Shown here one piece after another: positions 25,901 through 35,423 of a stretch of 35,706 nucleotides of DNA (its first letter is position 1; every line of letters starts with the position of its first letter). Source of the DNA: an uncultured Lysobacterales bacterium (GTDB taxonomy: Bacteria > Pseudomonadota > Gammaproteobacteria > Xanthomonadales > SZUA-36). The translations under genes and the position numbers were made by a program. Location of the stretch: the NCBI GenBank assembly GCA_937924405.1, contig CALDVW010000097.1, forward strand, positions 1-35,706. The letters run 5' to 3'. The notes under the pieces were generated by a model. It worked only from the letters and a program-made list of their open reading frames with translations, had not been told where the DNA came from and made no database searches.

Positions 25901-27915
25901 TACTTGCAATAGGCTCTGAGCACCTTAACCTGCCGCCAGCTCATCTGAGAGGCAATGACAAGCCGGTTGAAACCATCGCTTTCCGATTCACCACTCAAGG
26001 TCTTTTCAAATGCCTGCTGGAACAGGTCCCTGATGATGTCCAGGTTCAACTCCCGGCTAACCGAAGGAATCATATCGAAGTCCTGGATCCACAGGCTTTG
26101 CTCTTCCGGCATCTGGATCTCATAGGGGCGCTCGTTTACGATTCGCAGACCCAGATTTTCCAGCATGGGCAAGACATCGGAAAGCGGTATTGGAGAGTCT
26201 TTACAAAAAACCTTGAAGCGGATGATTCCGCCCCGCCGTTTACGCGGACGATACAGGCTCATCCTGATCCTGTTCTCTTTGTCAACAGCGACCAGGTTTT
26301 CCACGTCGAAGGCGGCAACCCACGGCGAAATGTCCTCTTTGTAGGCCTCTGGAAACGCCCTGGCAAACCGCTCCGTCGCTCTGAGTCCAGTTTCCTCGCC
26401 ATGTTTTTCGATCAGGATGGATCTGAGTTCGTCTGTCCAGGATCTGACCGCTTCGACAATTTTCTGTTCGAGCGCCCGGACATCAAATTTAATTTTCGCA
26501 TCTGTGCGGGGACGAACGATGACCTGTAAGCGCGCCAGCCTCGATTCAGACACGTGGACACCATAATCCAGGTGAGCCCCTTTCAGGGCTCGATTGAGGA
26601 TGTTCTGGATTTCCTCGCGGTTCTCGGTATTGAATCGTTCCCTGGGAAGGTATACCAGGCAGGAATAAAAACGGCCATAGCGCTCCCGGCGGATCAGCAG
26701 CCTGACCCGCTGGCGCTCCTGCAGATTCAGAACGCTAAGCGCGGTGTTCTGTAACTCCCTGGAACTAGCCTGGTACAACTCGTCTCGCGGCAGGGTCTCC
26801 AGTGTGTGGATCATTGATTTCCAGGCATGGCTGCCCTTCACCAGACCTGAATTCACCAGGACATTTTGTGCCCTGACCCGGACAACGGGCGTATCCATTG
26901 CGTTATGAGTGTAGGCGGTGGATGTAAATAACCCGAGGAACCGCCGTTCGCCAATCGTTTTGCCCTGCTTGTCAAGCCGCAACACGCCAATGTAATCCAT
27001 GTAGCCGCTGCGGTGAACCGTGGAACGGGCATTGGTTTTGGTGATGATGAGGGGGGTATGGTGATTGCGCTTACGTGCTGCATCGGCCAGGCTGGTCAGC
27101 GGGCGCGTGGAAACTGTTTGCGGTGTTTCCCGCAATATCCCCAGTCCGCTACCTGCATCGACCCTTAGTTCGTGCCTTCCCTTGCCCCTGACCACTTCGT
27201 AGTCGCGCACTCCCAGAAAAATAAAATGATCGTCTATCAGCCAATTCAGAAATTCCTGGCATTCCTCAACCCACTCCGCATCAACACCATGCGCCCATTC
27301 GGGCAGGCTGCGGCTCGCCTCCGCAACACGCTCATCCATGCTTTTCCAGTCTTCGACGGCCTTGCGCACATCCTGGAATGCCATCACCAAACGCAATTGG
27401 ATTGCCTCGAGGTGCTCCTCTGCAGTACGCCGGTCCACCTGCACCTGAATGACCGACTCTAGGTTTCCCCGCTTGCTCTTTTTTGAGTAAATTGAGGTCA
27501 GGCCGCCCTCTGCGTCGCGTCCGATACGGACCACGGGATGGATGACCAAATGCACTCCCAGATCCATTTCGGACAAAGTCAGAGTTGCCGTATCTACAAG
27601 GAACGGCATGTCGTCATTGACCAACTCAATTATGGTGTGCGGCGATTGCCAGCCATCGGTTTCTTCAGTGGGATTGAACACGCGTATCAGCAACTCACCG
27701 GGCGTGCGGCACTGCATGAATTCGAGCTGGCGGATGATGACCGTCGCCCATGTCGAAGGGGCTTCGGCTACCATTTCTTCCGTCGGAACACGCCGAAAAA
27801 ACTGTTGCAGAAACTGTGTGGCCAGTTTGGCATTCACCGCTCCCAGTCTTTGTTTCAAGTTGGAGACGACCTGATCGGTCAATGCTTTTCTTTGCTTGTC
27901 TGTTTCAGGGTTCAT
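22960..27915 (-). CDS. gdhB: NAD-specific glutamate dehydrogenase, large (180 kDa) type
   Basis: Large catabolic glutamate dehydrogenase (1651 aa) converting glutamate to 2-oxoglutarate and ammonia with NAD. Length matches the roughly 1600-residue class known from Pseudomonas and Caulobacter. The N-terminal half carries ACT-like regulatory regions, and the catalytic dehydrogenase core lies around 830-1150. It contains [20 protein letters not shown] (about 853-872), [10 protein letters not shown] (about 886-895), and the nucleotide-binding segment [15 protein letters not shown]. A 69-base AT-rich patch lies inside the core (see separate entry). It is the first gene of a four-gene minus-strand operon and is divergent from the ArsR-type regulator gene. 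Confidence 0.96.
   Translation of the reverse strand: [1651 protein letters not shown]
25115..25183. other. AT-rich island inside the glutamate dehydrogenase coding sequence
   Basis: These 69 bases contain only 13 G or C (counted by hand) in a gene otherwise of moderate to high GC. They encode about residues 911-934 of the dehydrogenase, including [10 protein letters not shown], in frame and without disrupting the conserved core. The codons are strongly A/T-ending (for example TTA, AAT, ATA), unlike the rest of the gene. Confidence 0.8.
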
Positions 27916-27962
27916 CGTTCGCTTTCATCCCGATGCGCGGCCAGATGCCTTACAGGCACGGA

Positions 27963-27968
27963 ATTATA
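27963..27968 (-). promoter_or_regulatory. Likely -10 box of the gdhB operon promoter
   Basis: A perfect TATAAT on the minus strand lies about 50 bases before the dehydrogenase ATG, in the 152-base divergent gap. No good -35 is seen at 16-18 bases (AGATTT at 17), so an activator may be needed. Confidence 0.4.
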
Positions 27969-28005
27969 GCCTTCATAACGCAGTAAATCTCTAGGTCACA
28001 ACGTA

Positions 28006-28034
28006 TTGACCTTTCAGCCTGCAGTCGATAACCT
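28006..28034 (+). promoter_or_regulatory. Possible sigma-70 promoter for the ArsR-methyltransferase/metH unit
   Basis: TTGACC (28006-28011) matches the -35 consensus at five of six positions. With a 17-base spacer the -10 would be TAACCT (28029-28034), a poor match. Transcripts would begin inside the inverted repeat described in the next entry, which is where a repressor would be expected to act. Confidence 0.3.
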
Positions 28035-28039
28035 GACAC

Positions 28040-28067
28040 ATATCTCTAAATCAAGATAGAAAGATAT
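28040..28067 (+). promoter_or_regulatory. Inverted-repeat operator candidate at the start of the ArsR-type gene
   Basis: TATCT (28041-28045) and AGATA (28054-28058) form an inverted repeat with an 8-base spacer, and the outer ATATCT (28040-28045) pairs with AGATAT (28062-28067), ending right at the ATG. ArsR-family dimers bind AT-rich dyads of this size. The site would block transcription or initiation of its own gene and of metH downstream. This is inference from symmetry and position. Confidence 0.45.
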
Positions 28068-29021
28068 ATGGGTATTGACAGCAAAAACGTCATGGATTTG
28101 CAGCTGGCGTCACATCATTGCCGGTTATTGGCTGATGCGACACGTCTCCGGCTATTGCTCCTGCTCGACCGTGAAGAGCTGAGTGTTGCTGAACTGTCGG
28201 GAATCACCCAGCTGGCCCAACCCAGGGTATCCACTCACCTGGCGAAGTTAAAAGAAGCCGGCCTGGTCACTGACCGCAGGGCTGGTGTCTTTGTCTACTA
28301 CCGGATCACATCCGGCATTTCGGATTCCAGTCTCGATGGACTCTGGCAGTTTCTGAAAGGAAACACGACCGATCCTTTATTGCAACAGGACCTCGAGAGA
28401 ATCCCTCAGGTAATGAACAAACGCAACTCCGAAAATACCTGGGCAGACAGCGTTGCCGGAGATATGGAGCGCCACTACTCTCCCGGCCGGACCTGGGAAG
28501 CGACAGCTCGCGGGCTGGTTCACTTGCTTGAACCCGGCGATGTGCTCGATATTGCTTCAGGGGACGGCGTGCTGGCTGAACTTCTGGCGCCCCGTGCCAG
28601 CAGTATTTTGTGCCTCGATATCAGCACACGCGTCGTCGAGGCAGGGCGGCGCCGGGTGAAGTCATTCAGCCATGTCGGCTTCGAGATCGGGGACATGCAT
28701 TCCCTTCCGGTCGAGGATCTGTCTTTCGATACAGTGCTGCTGATGCATGCTCTCACATACACCAAGAAACCCGGCCAGGTATTCAAAGAAGCTGCCCGGG
28801 TGCTACGGCCCGGTGGAAAGTTGCTGGCCGTCACTCTGCAAAAACACAATCACGAGAAGGCGGTGGAGCCGTACAACCATGTCAACCTGGGCTTTACGAA
28901 AAATCAGCTGGAAAATTTCTGTAAGAAGGCCGGACTGCAAGTTGAAAACTGCACAGTCTCCGCCATTGAAAAGCGAATGCCCAATTTTTCGGTTCTATCC
29001 CTTTCCGCTGCCAAATCCTGA
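28068..29021 (+). CDS. ArsR-type HTH / SAM-dependent methyltransferase fusion regulator (SahR-like)
   Basis: A 317-aa protein joining an ArsR winged helix-turn-helix (about 10-80, recognition helix in LAQPRVSTHLAKLKEAGLV) to a class I methyltransferase domain (about 130-315, SAM motif DVLDIASGDGVLAEL near 158-172). The metal-binding ELCVCDL motif of arsenic and zinc sensors is absent, so it is unlikely to sense metal. In Proteobacteria, regulators with this architecture (SahR) respond to S-adenosylhomocysteine and control methionine-cycle genes. Here metH follows 30 bases later on the same strand, which fits well. The ATG is preceded by only a weak ribosome site (GAAAG) embedded in the operator candidate. 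Confidence 0.82.
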   Translation: MGIDSKNVMDLQLASHHCRLLADATRLRLLLLLDREELSVAELSGITQLAQPRVSTHLAKLKEAGLVTDRRAGVFVYYRITSGISDSSLDGLWQFLKGNTTDPLLQQDLERIPQVMNKRNSENTWADSVAGDMERHYSPGRTWEATARGLVHLLEPGDVLDIASGDGVLAELLAPRASSILCLDISTRVVEAGRRRVKSFSHVGFEIGDMHSLPVEDLSFDTVLLMHALTYTKKPGQVFKEAARVLRPGGKLLAVTLQKHNHEKAVEPYNHVNLGFTKNQLENFCKKAGLQVENCTVSAIEKRMPNFSVLSLSAAKS

Positions 29022-29051
29022 TACAAGCCCGTTTGAGGCGATGAGCCACCC

Positions 29052-32000
29052 ATGATTAATACCATTCCATTCAAAGAGCCTTATAAAGTACAACGCCTCG
29101 AGTCGCTGCTGGCGGAGCGAATTCTTCTATTTGATGGCGCCATGGGTACGATGATCCAGGCCAGAAACCTTGATGAAGAGGACTTCAGGGGACAAAGGCT
29201 GGCAGGCCACGAGCAGTCTCTCAAGGGGAATAATGACATTCTCAGCCTGACCCGGCCGGATGTAATTCGCAAAATCCATCTCGACTTTCTCGAAGCCGGC
29301 GCTGACTTCATCGGCACCAACACGTTCAACGCGACCTCCATTTCACAGGCGGATTACGGTACCGAACCCCTGGTCAGGGAAATGAACCGGGAAAGCGCCC
29401 GCCTCGCCCGGGAAGCAGTTGACCAGTTCGTGCAAAAACAACCGGACAGTGAACGATTTGTCCTGGGGGCGCTGGGACCGACCAATCGCACCGCTTCACT
29501 CTCGCCAGATGTCATGCGCCCGGAGTATCGAAACATTAATTTTGAACAGCTCAGGGATGCCTACGCAGAGGCCGCTGCCGGGTTAATTGAAGGCGGCGCA
29601 GACCTTTTAGTGGTCGAAACGGTGTTCGACACACTCAACTGTAAGGCCGCCTTGTTTGGAATCAACCAGACTTTTGATGATATTGGGTTCAGACTCCCGA
29701 TTATCGTGTCGGGCACCATCGTTGACGCCAGTGGCCGAACCCTGTCGGGCCAGACCGTTGAGGCATTCTGGCATTCCATCAGGCACGTGCAACCCTTTGC
29801 CGTTGGGCTCAACTGCGCCCTGGGGGCAGACGAGATCAGACCTTGGATCCAGGAACTCGCCCGCGTGGCGGATTGCCCTGTCAGTCTCTATCCCAATGCA
29901 GGCCTGCCCAACGAACTCGGCGAATATGACGACAGTCCCGGGCACATGTCGAAAGTTCTGCGTGATTTTGCACAGGAAGGCCTGTTGAACATTGTCGGGG
30001 GTTGCTGTGGCACCAGACCTGACCACATCGCCGCCATTGCAGCCGCTGTAAGTGATGAGCTTCCGCGTCAGGCTCCACAAAATCGGGCATTTTGCAGCCT
30101 GTCCGGCCTGGAGCCGCTGATCATTACTCCGGAACTCAATTTCGTCAATATTGGCGAGCGCACCAATGTGACGGGGTCCGCAGTTTTCCGCCGGCTGATT
30201 CAAAATGACGACTACCAGGCAGCTTTGGAAGTCGCTCGCCAACAGGTAGAAAACGGCGCCCAGATCATTGATGTCAACATGGACGAGGGGTTGCTGGATG
30301 GCCCCCGGGCCATGCGCCAATTCATCAACCTGATCGCATCCGAGCCGGATATTGCGCGGGTCCCGGTAATGATTGACTCTTCACGCTGGGACGTCATCGA
30401 AGCAGGACTGCAGTGCCTGCAAGGCAAGGGGGTGGTCAACTCGATCAGCATGAAGGAAGGGGAAGAGACTTTCATCGAGCAAGCCAGGGCTGTGCGGCGT
30501 TACGGCGCGGCGGTCATCGTCATGGCCTTCGATGAGAAAGGCCAGGCGGACTCGCTGGAAAGCCGGGTCTCCATCTGTGTCCGTGCCTGGAAAATACTGA
30601 CCGAGGAAGTGGGATTTCCACCCGAAGACATTATTTTTGATCCGAACATATTTGCCATTGCCACCGGTATTCCGGAGCACAACAGCTACGGCGTGGATTT
30701 CATCGAAGCAACCCGCCAGATCAAGGCGGCCTGCCCCGGAGCCCTGATATCCGGTGGCCTCAGCAATATTTCATTTTCATTTCGCGGGCAGGACCGCATC
30801 AGGGAGGCGATCCATTCCGTCTTTCTTTACCATGCAATCCACGCCGGCCTCGACATGGCCATCGTCAATGCCGGGCAGCTGGAAATTTACGATGAAATTG
30901 ACCCGAGGCTACGCACGGCTGTTGAAAATGTAGTTCTGAACCGAACCGAAGACGCAACGGAGCATTTACTGGAATTGGCGCAGGAATTCCAGGGCGGCGG
31001 GCAGAAAGAGGTCTCTGACGAACAGTGGCGATCACTGCCGGTTCATGATCGCCTGGTGCATGCCCTGGTCAAAGGAATCAACCAGCACATCGAGCAGGAC
31101 ACGGAGGAAGCGCGGCGCGAGTCTGCGCGCGCATTGGATGTTATCGAAGGCCCGCTGATGGACGGGATGAATGTCGTGGGAGACCTCTTCGGCGATGGAA
31201 AAATGTTCCTTCCCCAGGTGGTGAAGAGCGCCCGCGTGATGAAGCAGGCTGTCGCCGTTCTGGTGCCTCACATCGAGGAGGAAAAACGGCGTAGCGGGGA
31301 CAAAGCCAGCAGCCAGGGCCACATCGTCATGGCAACCGTAAAGGGGGATGTCCACGATATTGGGAAAAACATCGTAGGGGTGGTGTTGAGTTGCAATAAC
31401 TTCCAGGTAACCGACCTGGGTGTCATGGTGCCAGGTGAAACCATCATTTCAACCGCCATCAAGGAAAAAGCGGACATTATCGGCTTATCCGGGCTCATTA
31501 CGCCTTCGCTCGAGGAAATGCGCGTGGTGGCATCAGAATTGAAGCGCCAGGGCCTGGATCAACCGCTGATGATCGGCGGCGCCACCACGTCTCCGCTGCA
31601 TACGGCACTCAAAATCGAGCCGGAATACGACAACGGTGTGTTCTGGGTCAAGGATGCTTCCAGGGCCGTGGGAGTCGCACGGCAGCTCATCACAGCGGAA
31701 AGCCGCGAGGCTTTGCAACTGAAAACGGCAACCGAGTATCGCGCGATGCGCGAGCGCCGCGCGCGCGGCAGCAAAAGAAAGCCGCCCATTCCACTCGAAG
31801 CCGCACGTGCAAACCGCCTGGCGATCGATTGGCAAAACACAGACCTCAAGCGCCCTGAACAACCCGGCTTGCACGTGTTGGAGAATTACCCGCTGGAAAC
31901 GCTGGTTGAGTATATCGACTGGACACCGTTCTTCCAGACCTGGGAACTGGCGGGACGTTTCCCGGCTATCCTGGAAGACCCGGTGGTGGGCGAGGCCGCT

Positions 32001-32759
32001 TCGAGTCTGTATGGTGACGCGCGTGAAATGCTCCAATCAATCGTTGCGGACAAGTGGCTGACCGCCCGCGCAGTCTTCGGTTTGTACCCGGCCGCGTCCA
32101 GCGGCGATGATGTGCTCCTCTACGCCGGGGAGGGACGCGATGAGGTTATTGAAAAAATGCTGTTTCTCAGACAACAAAGACCGAAAGCGGAAGGACGTCC
32201 CAATCGTTGTCTCGCGGATTATGTGGCGCCGCTGGAAAGTGGGGCCAATGACTATGCCGGACTGTTCGCGGTAACCACCGGTCTGGGAATTGAAAACAAG
32301 CTTGAAGAATTCGAGGCGGCACACGACGACTACCGCTCCATCATGCTCAAGGCCCTGGCTGACCGCCTGGCTGAAGCTTTCGCCGAACACCTGCATCAGC
32401 GTGTCCGCAGGGAATTCTGGGGCTACGCGACCGATGAATCACTGGATAACGCAGAGCTGATCGGCGAGCGGTACACCGGAATCCGGCCAGCACCTGGTTA
32501 TCCCGCCTGCCCTGACCACAGTGAAAAAGAAAAAATATTTCAACTACTGGACGCGCCCGGGCAGGCTGGCATGGAACTGACCAGCGGATTTGCAATGCTC
32601 CCTGCAGCCTCGGTTTGCGGCTACTACTTTGCCAATCCGAAAGCTGAATATTTCGTGCTCGGGCCCGTGCTGGGAGACCAGCTGGAGGATTACGCCCGCA
32701 GGAGGGACTGCAACGTGGAGGAGGTCATGCGTCTGCTGCCGGCTAACGTTCAGGATTGA
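29052..32759 (+). CDS. metH: Cobalamin-dependent methionine synthase
   Basis: Full-length MetH (1235 aa; E. coli 1227) that methylates homocysteine using methyltetrahydrofolate through cobalamin. Domains in order: homocysteine-binding (about 20-345) with zinc ligands Cys255 (GLNCALG), Cys318 and Cys319 (GGCCGT); pterin-binding (about 360-620, [11 protein letters not shown] start); cobalamin cap (about 655-750); cobalamin-binding (about 755-890) with the lower-ligand His768 in DVHDIGKN; and the reactivation domain (about 910-1235) with the SAM-binding [15 protein letters not shown]. All modules and key residues are intact. It is preceded by the SahR-like regulator. No cobalamin riboswitch was recognised in the short upstream gap. 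Confidence 0.98.
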   Translation: MINTIPFKEPYKVQRLESLLAERILLFDGAMGTMIQARNLDEEDFRGQRLAGHEQSLKGNNDILSLTRPDVIRKIHLDFLEAGADFIGTNTFNATSISQADYGTEPLVREMNRESARLAREAVDQFVQKQPDSERFVLGALGPTNRTASLSPDVMRPEYRNINFEQLRDAYAEAAAGLIEGGADLLVVETVFDTLNCKAALFGINQTFDDIGFRLPIIVSGTIVDASGRTLSGQTVEAFWHSIRHVQPFAVGLNCALGADEIRPWIQELARVADCPVSLYPNAGLPNELGEYDDSPGHMSKVLRDFAQEGLLNIVGGCCGTRPDHIAAIAAAVSDELPRQAPQNRAFCSLSGLEPLIITPELNFVNIGERTNVTGSAVFRRLIQNDDYQAALEVARQQVENGAQIIDVNMDEGLLDGPRAMRQFINLIASEPDIARVPVMIDSSRWDVIEAGLQCLQGKGVVNSISMKEGEETFIEQARAVRRYGAAVIVMAFDEKGQADSLESRVSICVRAWKILTEEVGFPPEDIIFDPNIFAIATGIPEHNSYGVDFIEATRQIKAACPGALISGGLSNISFSFRGQDRIREAIHSVFLYHAIHAGLDMAIVNAGQLEIYDEIDPRLRTAVENVVLNRTEDATEHLLELAQEFQGGGQKEVSDEQWRSLPVHDRLVHALVKGINQHIEQDTEEARRESARALDVIEGPLMDGMNVVGDLFGDGKMFLPQVVKSARVMKQAVAVLVPHIEEEKRRSGDKASSQGHIVMATVKGDVHDIGKNIVGVVLSCNNFQVTDLGVMVPGETIISTAIKEKADIIGLSGLITPSLEEMRVVASELKRQGLDQPLMIGGATTSPLHTALKIEPEYDNGVFWVKDASRAVGVARQLITAESREALQLKTATEYRAMRERRARGSKRKPPIPLEAARANRLAIDWQNTDLKRPEQPGLHVLENYPLETLVEYIDWTPFFQTWELAGRFPAILEDPVVGEAASSLYGDAREMLQSIVADKWLTARAVFGLYPAASSGDDVLLYAGEGRDEVIEKMLFLRQQRPKAEGRPNRCLADYVAPLESGANDYAGLFAVTTGLGIENKLEEFEAAHDDYRSIMLKALADRLAEAFAEHLHQRVRREFWGYATDESLDNAELIGERYTGIRPAPGYPACPDHSEKEKIFQLLDAPGQAGMELTSGFAMLPAASVCGYYFANPKAEYFVLGPVLGDQLEDYARRRDCNVEEVMRLLPANVQD

Positions 32760-32781
32760 GAAACGCCGGTTGCGTCGTGAT

Positions 32782-33294
32782 TTACCAGACCAGATCATCC
32801 GGTACAGGATAATCCCCGTCTTCATCTGAACCAACGCTGAGATCCGGCACGTGCTGCGCTGACAACTGGCGAACGGATTCAACCTGCTCGGCCGGCAACA
32901 GGTGGTAACCGCCTGAAAGATACACAATACCCAGATCTCCGGAGTTGAGTGCTTTCAGCTGCTCTGCTGTTACGTAGATCTTCCTGATCCGGCCCTTGAA
33001 CATGAAATTCCGGCCAATATCAGCATCCTGCCGGTTCACGCGGTGCTGATTGACCAACTTTCTTATCTCGTTGTTGATTTCCCTGCGCTGGCGGTCTTCA
33101 GCCTGTTTTCTCTTACGCGCCTGGTCTGCCTGCCGTTGTTCTTCGCGCTCCTTCAGGGCGTAGGCCTTGCGCAGCGACAGCGATTGATTCTCCTTTTCAC
33201 CCACCGGTTGTCTGCGGGGCCTGTGACGCGCCTTTTTCGGCTTGTCTTTGGCCAGACCGAGGGCTTTAAGCTGATCCTGAAGTGAACTGCTCAT
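32782..33294 (-). CDS. DUF2058 family protein
   Basis: A 170-aa basic cytoplasmic protein of the DUF2058 family (E. coli YaiL relatives). The start SSLQDQLKALGLAKDKPKKA is typical. Residues about 20-90 form a long, charged, Lys/Arg/Glu-rich helix, likely a coiled coil and possibly nucleic-acid binding. The C-terminal globular part (RNFMFKGRIRKIYVTAEQLKAL, then LSGGYHLLPAEQVE) is the most conserved block. The tail is acidic (SDEDGDYPVPDDLVW). It stands alone between the convergent metH end and the GDP-fucose synthase gene; the latter lies 21 bases upstream on the same strand. Function is not established. Confidence 0.88.
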   Translation of the reverse strand: MSSSLQDQLKALGLAKDKPKKARHRPRRQPVGEKENQSLSLRKAYALKEREEQRQADQARKRKQAEDRQRREINNEIRKLVNQHRVNRQDADIGRNFMFKGRIRKIYVTAEQLKALNSGDLGIVYLSGGYHLLPAEQVESVRQLSAQHVPDLSVGSDEDGDYPVPDDLVW

Positions 33295-33315
33295 ATCCGC
33301 AACTCCTTCCCGCCG

Positions 33316-34302
33316 TCACTCGGCGACAAGCTCATCCCAATGTTCAACCATCCACGAATCTGTTTGCCTTATGCCCTGCTCCAGCGTGATAGCTGCCTTC
33401 CAGCCCATGGACTCCAGGCGGCTGACGTCCAGCAGCTTGCGCGGCGTGCCGTCGGGCAGGTCAGGGTCAAATTCAATGCTGCCGCTGAAGCCAGTGACGG
33501 TTGCAATCAGTTCGGCCAGTTCCGCAATACTGACGTCGCTTCCACAGCCGACGTTGACGTGTGAACAGCGCTCACTCACCGCCGACCAGTAACGTTCTTC
33601 CGAAAGACCCATAAGGTGGCAACTCGCCGCCGCCATGTCATCGACATGAAGAAATTCACGCCGGGGCCTGCCACTGCCCCATACCCGGACCAGCGGATCA
33701 CTATTGATCGTTGCCTGGTGGAATTTTCTCAATAACGCCGGCAAGACATGGCTGGTTTCCAGATCAAAATTGTCGTCGGGTCCGTACAGGTTGGTTGGCA
33801 TGGCGCTTCTGAAATCACAACCATGCTGACGCCGGTATGATTCGCACATTTTGATGCCAGCGATTTTGGCGACCGCATAGGCCTCATTGGTGCCCTCCAA
33901 CGGGCCGGTCATCAATGCGTCTTCACGCATTGGCTGATCAGCCAGACGGGGGTATATACAGGAACTGCCGAGGAACAATAAACGGGAAACACCCGCTTGA
34001 AAGGCGGACTCGATCACGTTGGTCTGAATCTGGAGGTTCTGCCGGATAAAATCGGCGGGATACTCATTGTTCGCCTTGATGCCCCCTACCCTTGCTGCCG
34101 CCAGGTAGACCGTATTGATTTTTTCATCAACAAAGAAGGATTCCACTTCCTGCTGGCGGGTCAGGTCGAGCTGAGAGCGGGTTCTGGTCAGCAACTGTCC
34201 CTCGCCGGCCTGCTCCAGACAACGGACCAGCGCCGAGCCGACCATACCCCGGTGTCCCGCCACGAAGATTTTACCCGGCTCTTTGAATTCCTCCTTCGCC
34301 AT
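33316..34302 (-). CDS. fcl: GDP-L-fucose synthase
   Basis: Bifunctional epimerase-reductase (328 aa) that converts GDP-4-keto-6-deoxymannose to GDP-L-fucose with NADPH, for surface polysaccharides. It is a short-chain dehydrogenase of extended type: the NADP-binding glycine motif is GHRGMVG (16-22), and the catalytic pair is Tyr142 and Lys146 in AYAVAKIAG. The active-site Cys115 lies in GSSCIYP, and [20 protein letters not shown] carries the conserved active-site His. The arrangement with gmd directly before it (10 bases) is the standard GDP-fucose operon. Confidence 0.95.
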   Translation of the reverse strand: MAKEEFKEPGKIFVAGHRGMVGSALVRCLEQAGEGQLLTRTRSQLDLTRQQEVESFFVDEKINTVYLAAARVGGIKANNEYPADFIRQNLQIQTNVIESAFQAGVSRLLFLGSSCIYPRLADQPMREDALMTGPLEGTNEAYAVAKIAGIKMCESYRRQHGCDFRSAMPTNLYGPDDNFDLETSHVLPALLRKFHQATINSDPLVRVWGSGRPRREFLHVDDMAAASCHLMGLSEERYWSAVSERCSHVNVGCGSDVSIAELAELIATVTGFSGSIEFDPDLPDGTPRKLLDVSRLESMGWKAAITLEQGIRQTDSWMVEHWDELVAE

Positions 34303-34312
34303 GGCCGTCCCG

Positions 34313-35413
34313 TCAGGTTCCGGAGCGGTGCTGATCGATCAGCGACTCTTCCCGGGCCAACCGCAAATCTGTACTGACCATTTCATCGACCATATCCTTG
34401 AAAGACGTCCTGGGAGTCCATCCGAGCTTCTCGCGGGCTTGTGTCGCATCACCCAGCAGGGTCTCAACTTCAGCCGGCCGGTAGTATCGGGGGTCAACCT
34501 GGACTACGACATCGCCGGCCCGGAAACCCAGTTCGTCATTTTCAGACCAGGCAACCACACCGCATTCCTCCGGCCCGCTCCCGGTCCACTCCAGTTGTAA
34601 CCCCATGCTTTCGGCGGCCGTATTGACAAAATCCCGCACAGAATACTGCTTGCCGGTGGCGATCACGAAGTCCACCGGCTGATCGTGCTGCAGCATCAGC
34701 CACTGAGCCTCCACGTAATCCCGGGCATGCCCCCAGTCCCGCCTTGCTTCCAGATTTCCGAGGTAAACACACTCATCCAGCCCCCAGCCAATTCGGGCCA
34801 GACCACGAGTGATTTTCCGGGTGACGAATGTTTCGCCCCTGAGCGGCGATTCGTGATTGAACAGAATACCGTTACAGGCGAACAATCCATAAGACTCGCG
34901 GTAATTTACGACGATCCAGTAAGCGTAGAGCTTCGCCACACCGTACGGCGAGCGCGGGTAAAAAGGAGTAGTTTCGGTCTGCGGGGTTTCCACTACTTTG
35001 CCAAAGAGTTCCGAGGTTGAAGCCTGGTAAAATCGGCACTTGTTTTCCAGGCCGAGATTACGGATGGCTTCAAGCACTCTCAGGGTGCCGACGGCATCGG
35101 ATTCTGCCGTATATTCGGGCTCTTCAAACGATACAGCTACGTGACTTTGTGCCGCCAGGTTGTATATTTCGTCCGGCTGCACCTGCTGAATGGTTCGCTG
35201 CAGGCTCGAGCTGTCCGTCATGTCTCCGTAATGCAGAATAAGCCGTGCATTTTCCTCGTGTGGATCGGTATAGAGGTGATCAATGCGGGCCGTGTTGATC
35301 GAAGACGCGCGGCGCTTGATGCCGTGAACTTCATAACCCTTCTCGAGCAGAAACTCCGCCAGGTAAGCGCCATCCTGGCCGGTGATACCGGTTATCAAAG
35401 CTTTTTTGTCCAT
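34313..35413 (-). CDS. gmd: GDP-mannose 4,6-dehydratase
   Basis: First enzyme of GDP-L-fucose (and GDP-rhamnose/perosamine) synthesis, forming GDP-4-keto-6-deoxymannose. NADP binding: [13 protein letters not shown]. The catalytic set Thr133, Glu135, Tyr157 and Lys161 (STSELFG and SPYGVAK) matches E. coli Gmd numbering within one residue. I chose the ATG at 35413 (366 aa): GAAAGG lies six bases upstream, and the protein then begins [11 protein letters not shown] like its homologues. The ATG two codons earlier (35419) sits directly on that ribosome site. It follows the UDP-glucose dehydrogenase stop by about 10 bases. Confidence 0.96.
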   Translation of the reverse strand: MDKKALITGITGQDGAYLAEFLLEKGYEVHGIKRRASSINTARIDHLYTDPHEENARLILHYGDMTDSSSLQRTIQQVQPDEIYNLAAQSHVAVSFEEPEYTAESDAVGTLRVLEAIRNLGLENKCRFYQASTSELFGKVVETPQTETTPFYPRSPYGVAKLYAYWIVVNYRESYGLFACNGILFNHESPLRGETFVTRKITRGLARIGWGLDECVYLGNLEARRDWGHARDYVEAQWLMLQHDQPVDFVIATGKQYSVRDFVNTAAESMGLQLEWTGSGPEECGVVAWSENDELGFRAGDVVVQVDPRYYRPAEVETLLGDATQAREKLGWTPRTSFKDMVDEMVSTDLRLAREESLIDQHRSGT

Positions 35414-35423
35414 TGCCATCCTT

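Noticed and set aside
25507..26529. Long plus-strand open frame (340 codons) inside gdhB
   Set aside because: It is antisense to the conserved glutamate dehydrogenase, lacks a recognisable domain, and arises from the codon bias of the real gene.
27916..28067. SAH or cobalamin riboswitch before the ArsR-type gene and metH
   Set aside because: The gap is short, holds promoters and a dyad, and shows none of the conserved riboswitch motifs I would recognise.
29607..30320. Minus-strand open frame of 237 codons inside metH
   Set aside because: Antisense to the conserved homocysteine/pterin domains, with no coding signature of its own.
31735..31785. GC-rich CGCGC-repeat-like stretch inside metH
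   Set aside because: It encodes Arg/Ala-rich residues in the linker before the reactivation domain (REARRARG-like pattern); coding composition explains it.
33311..33325. Small hairpin CGCCG-TCACT-CGGCG at the end of fcl
   Set aside because: Only a 5-bp stem, no T-tract, and it overlaps coding sequence; not enough for a terminator.
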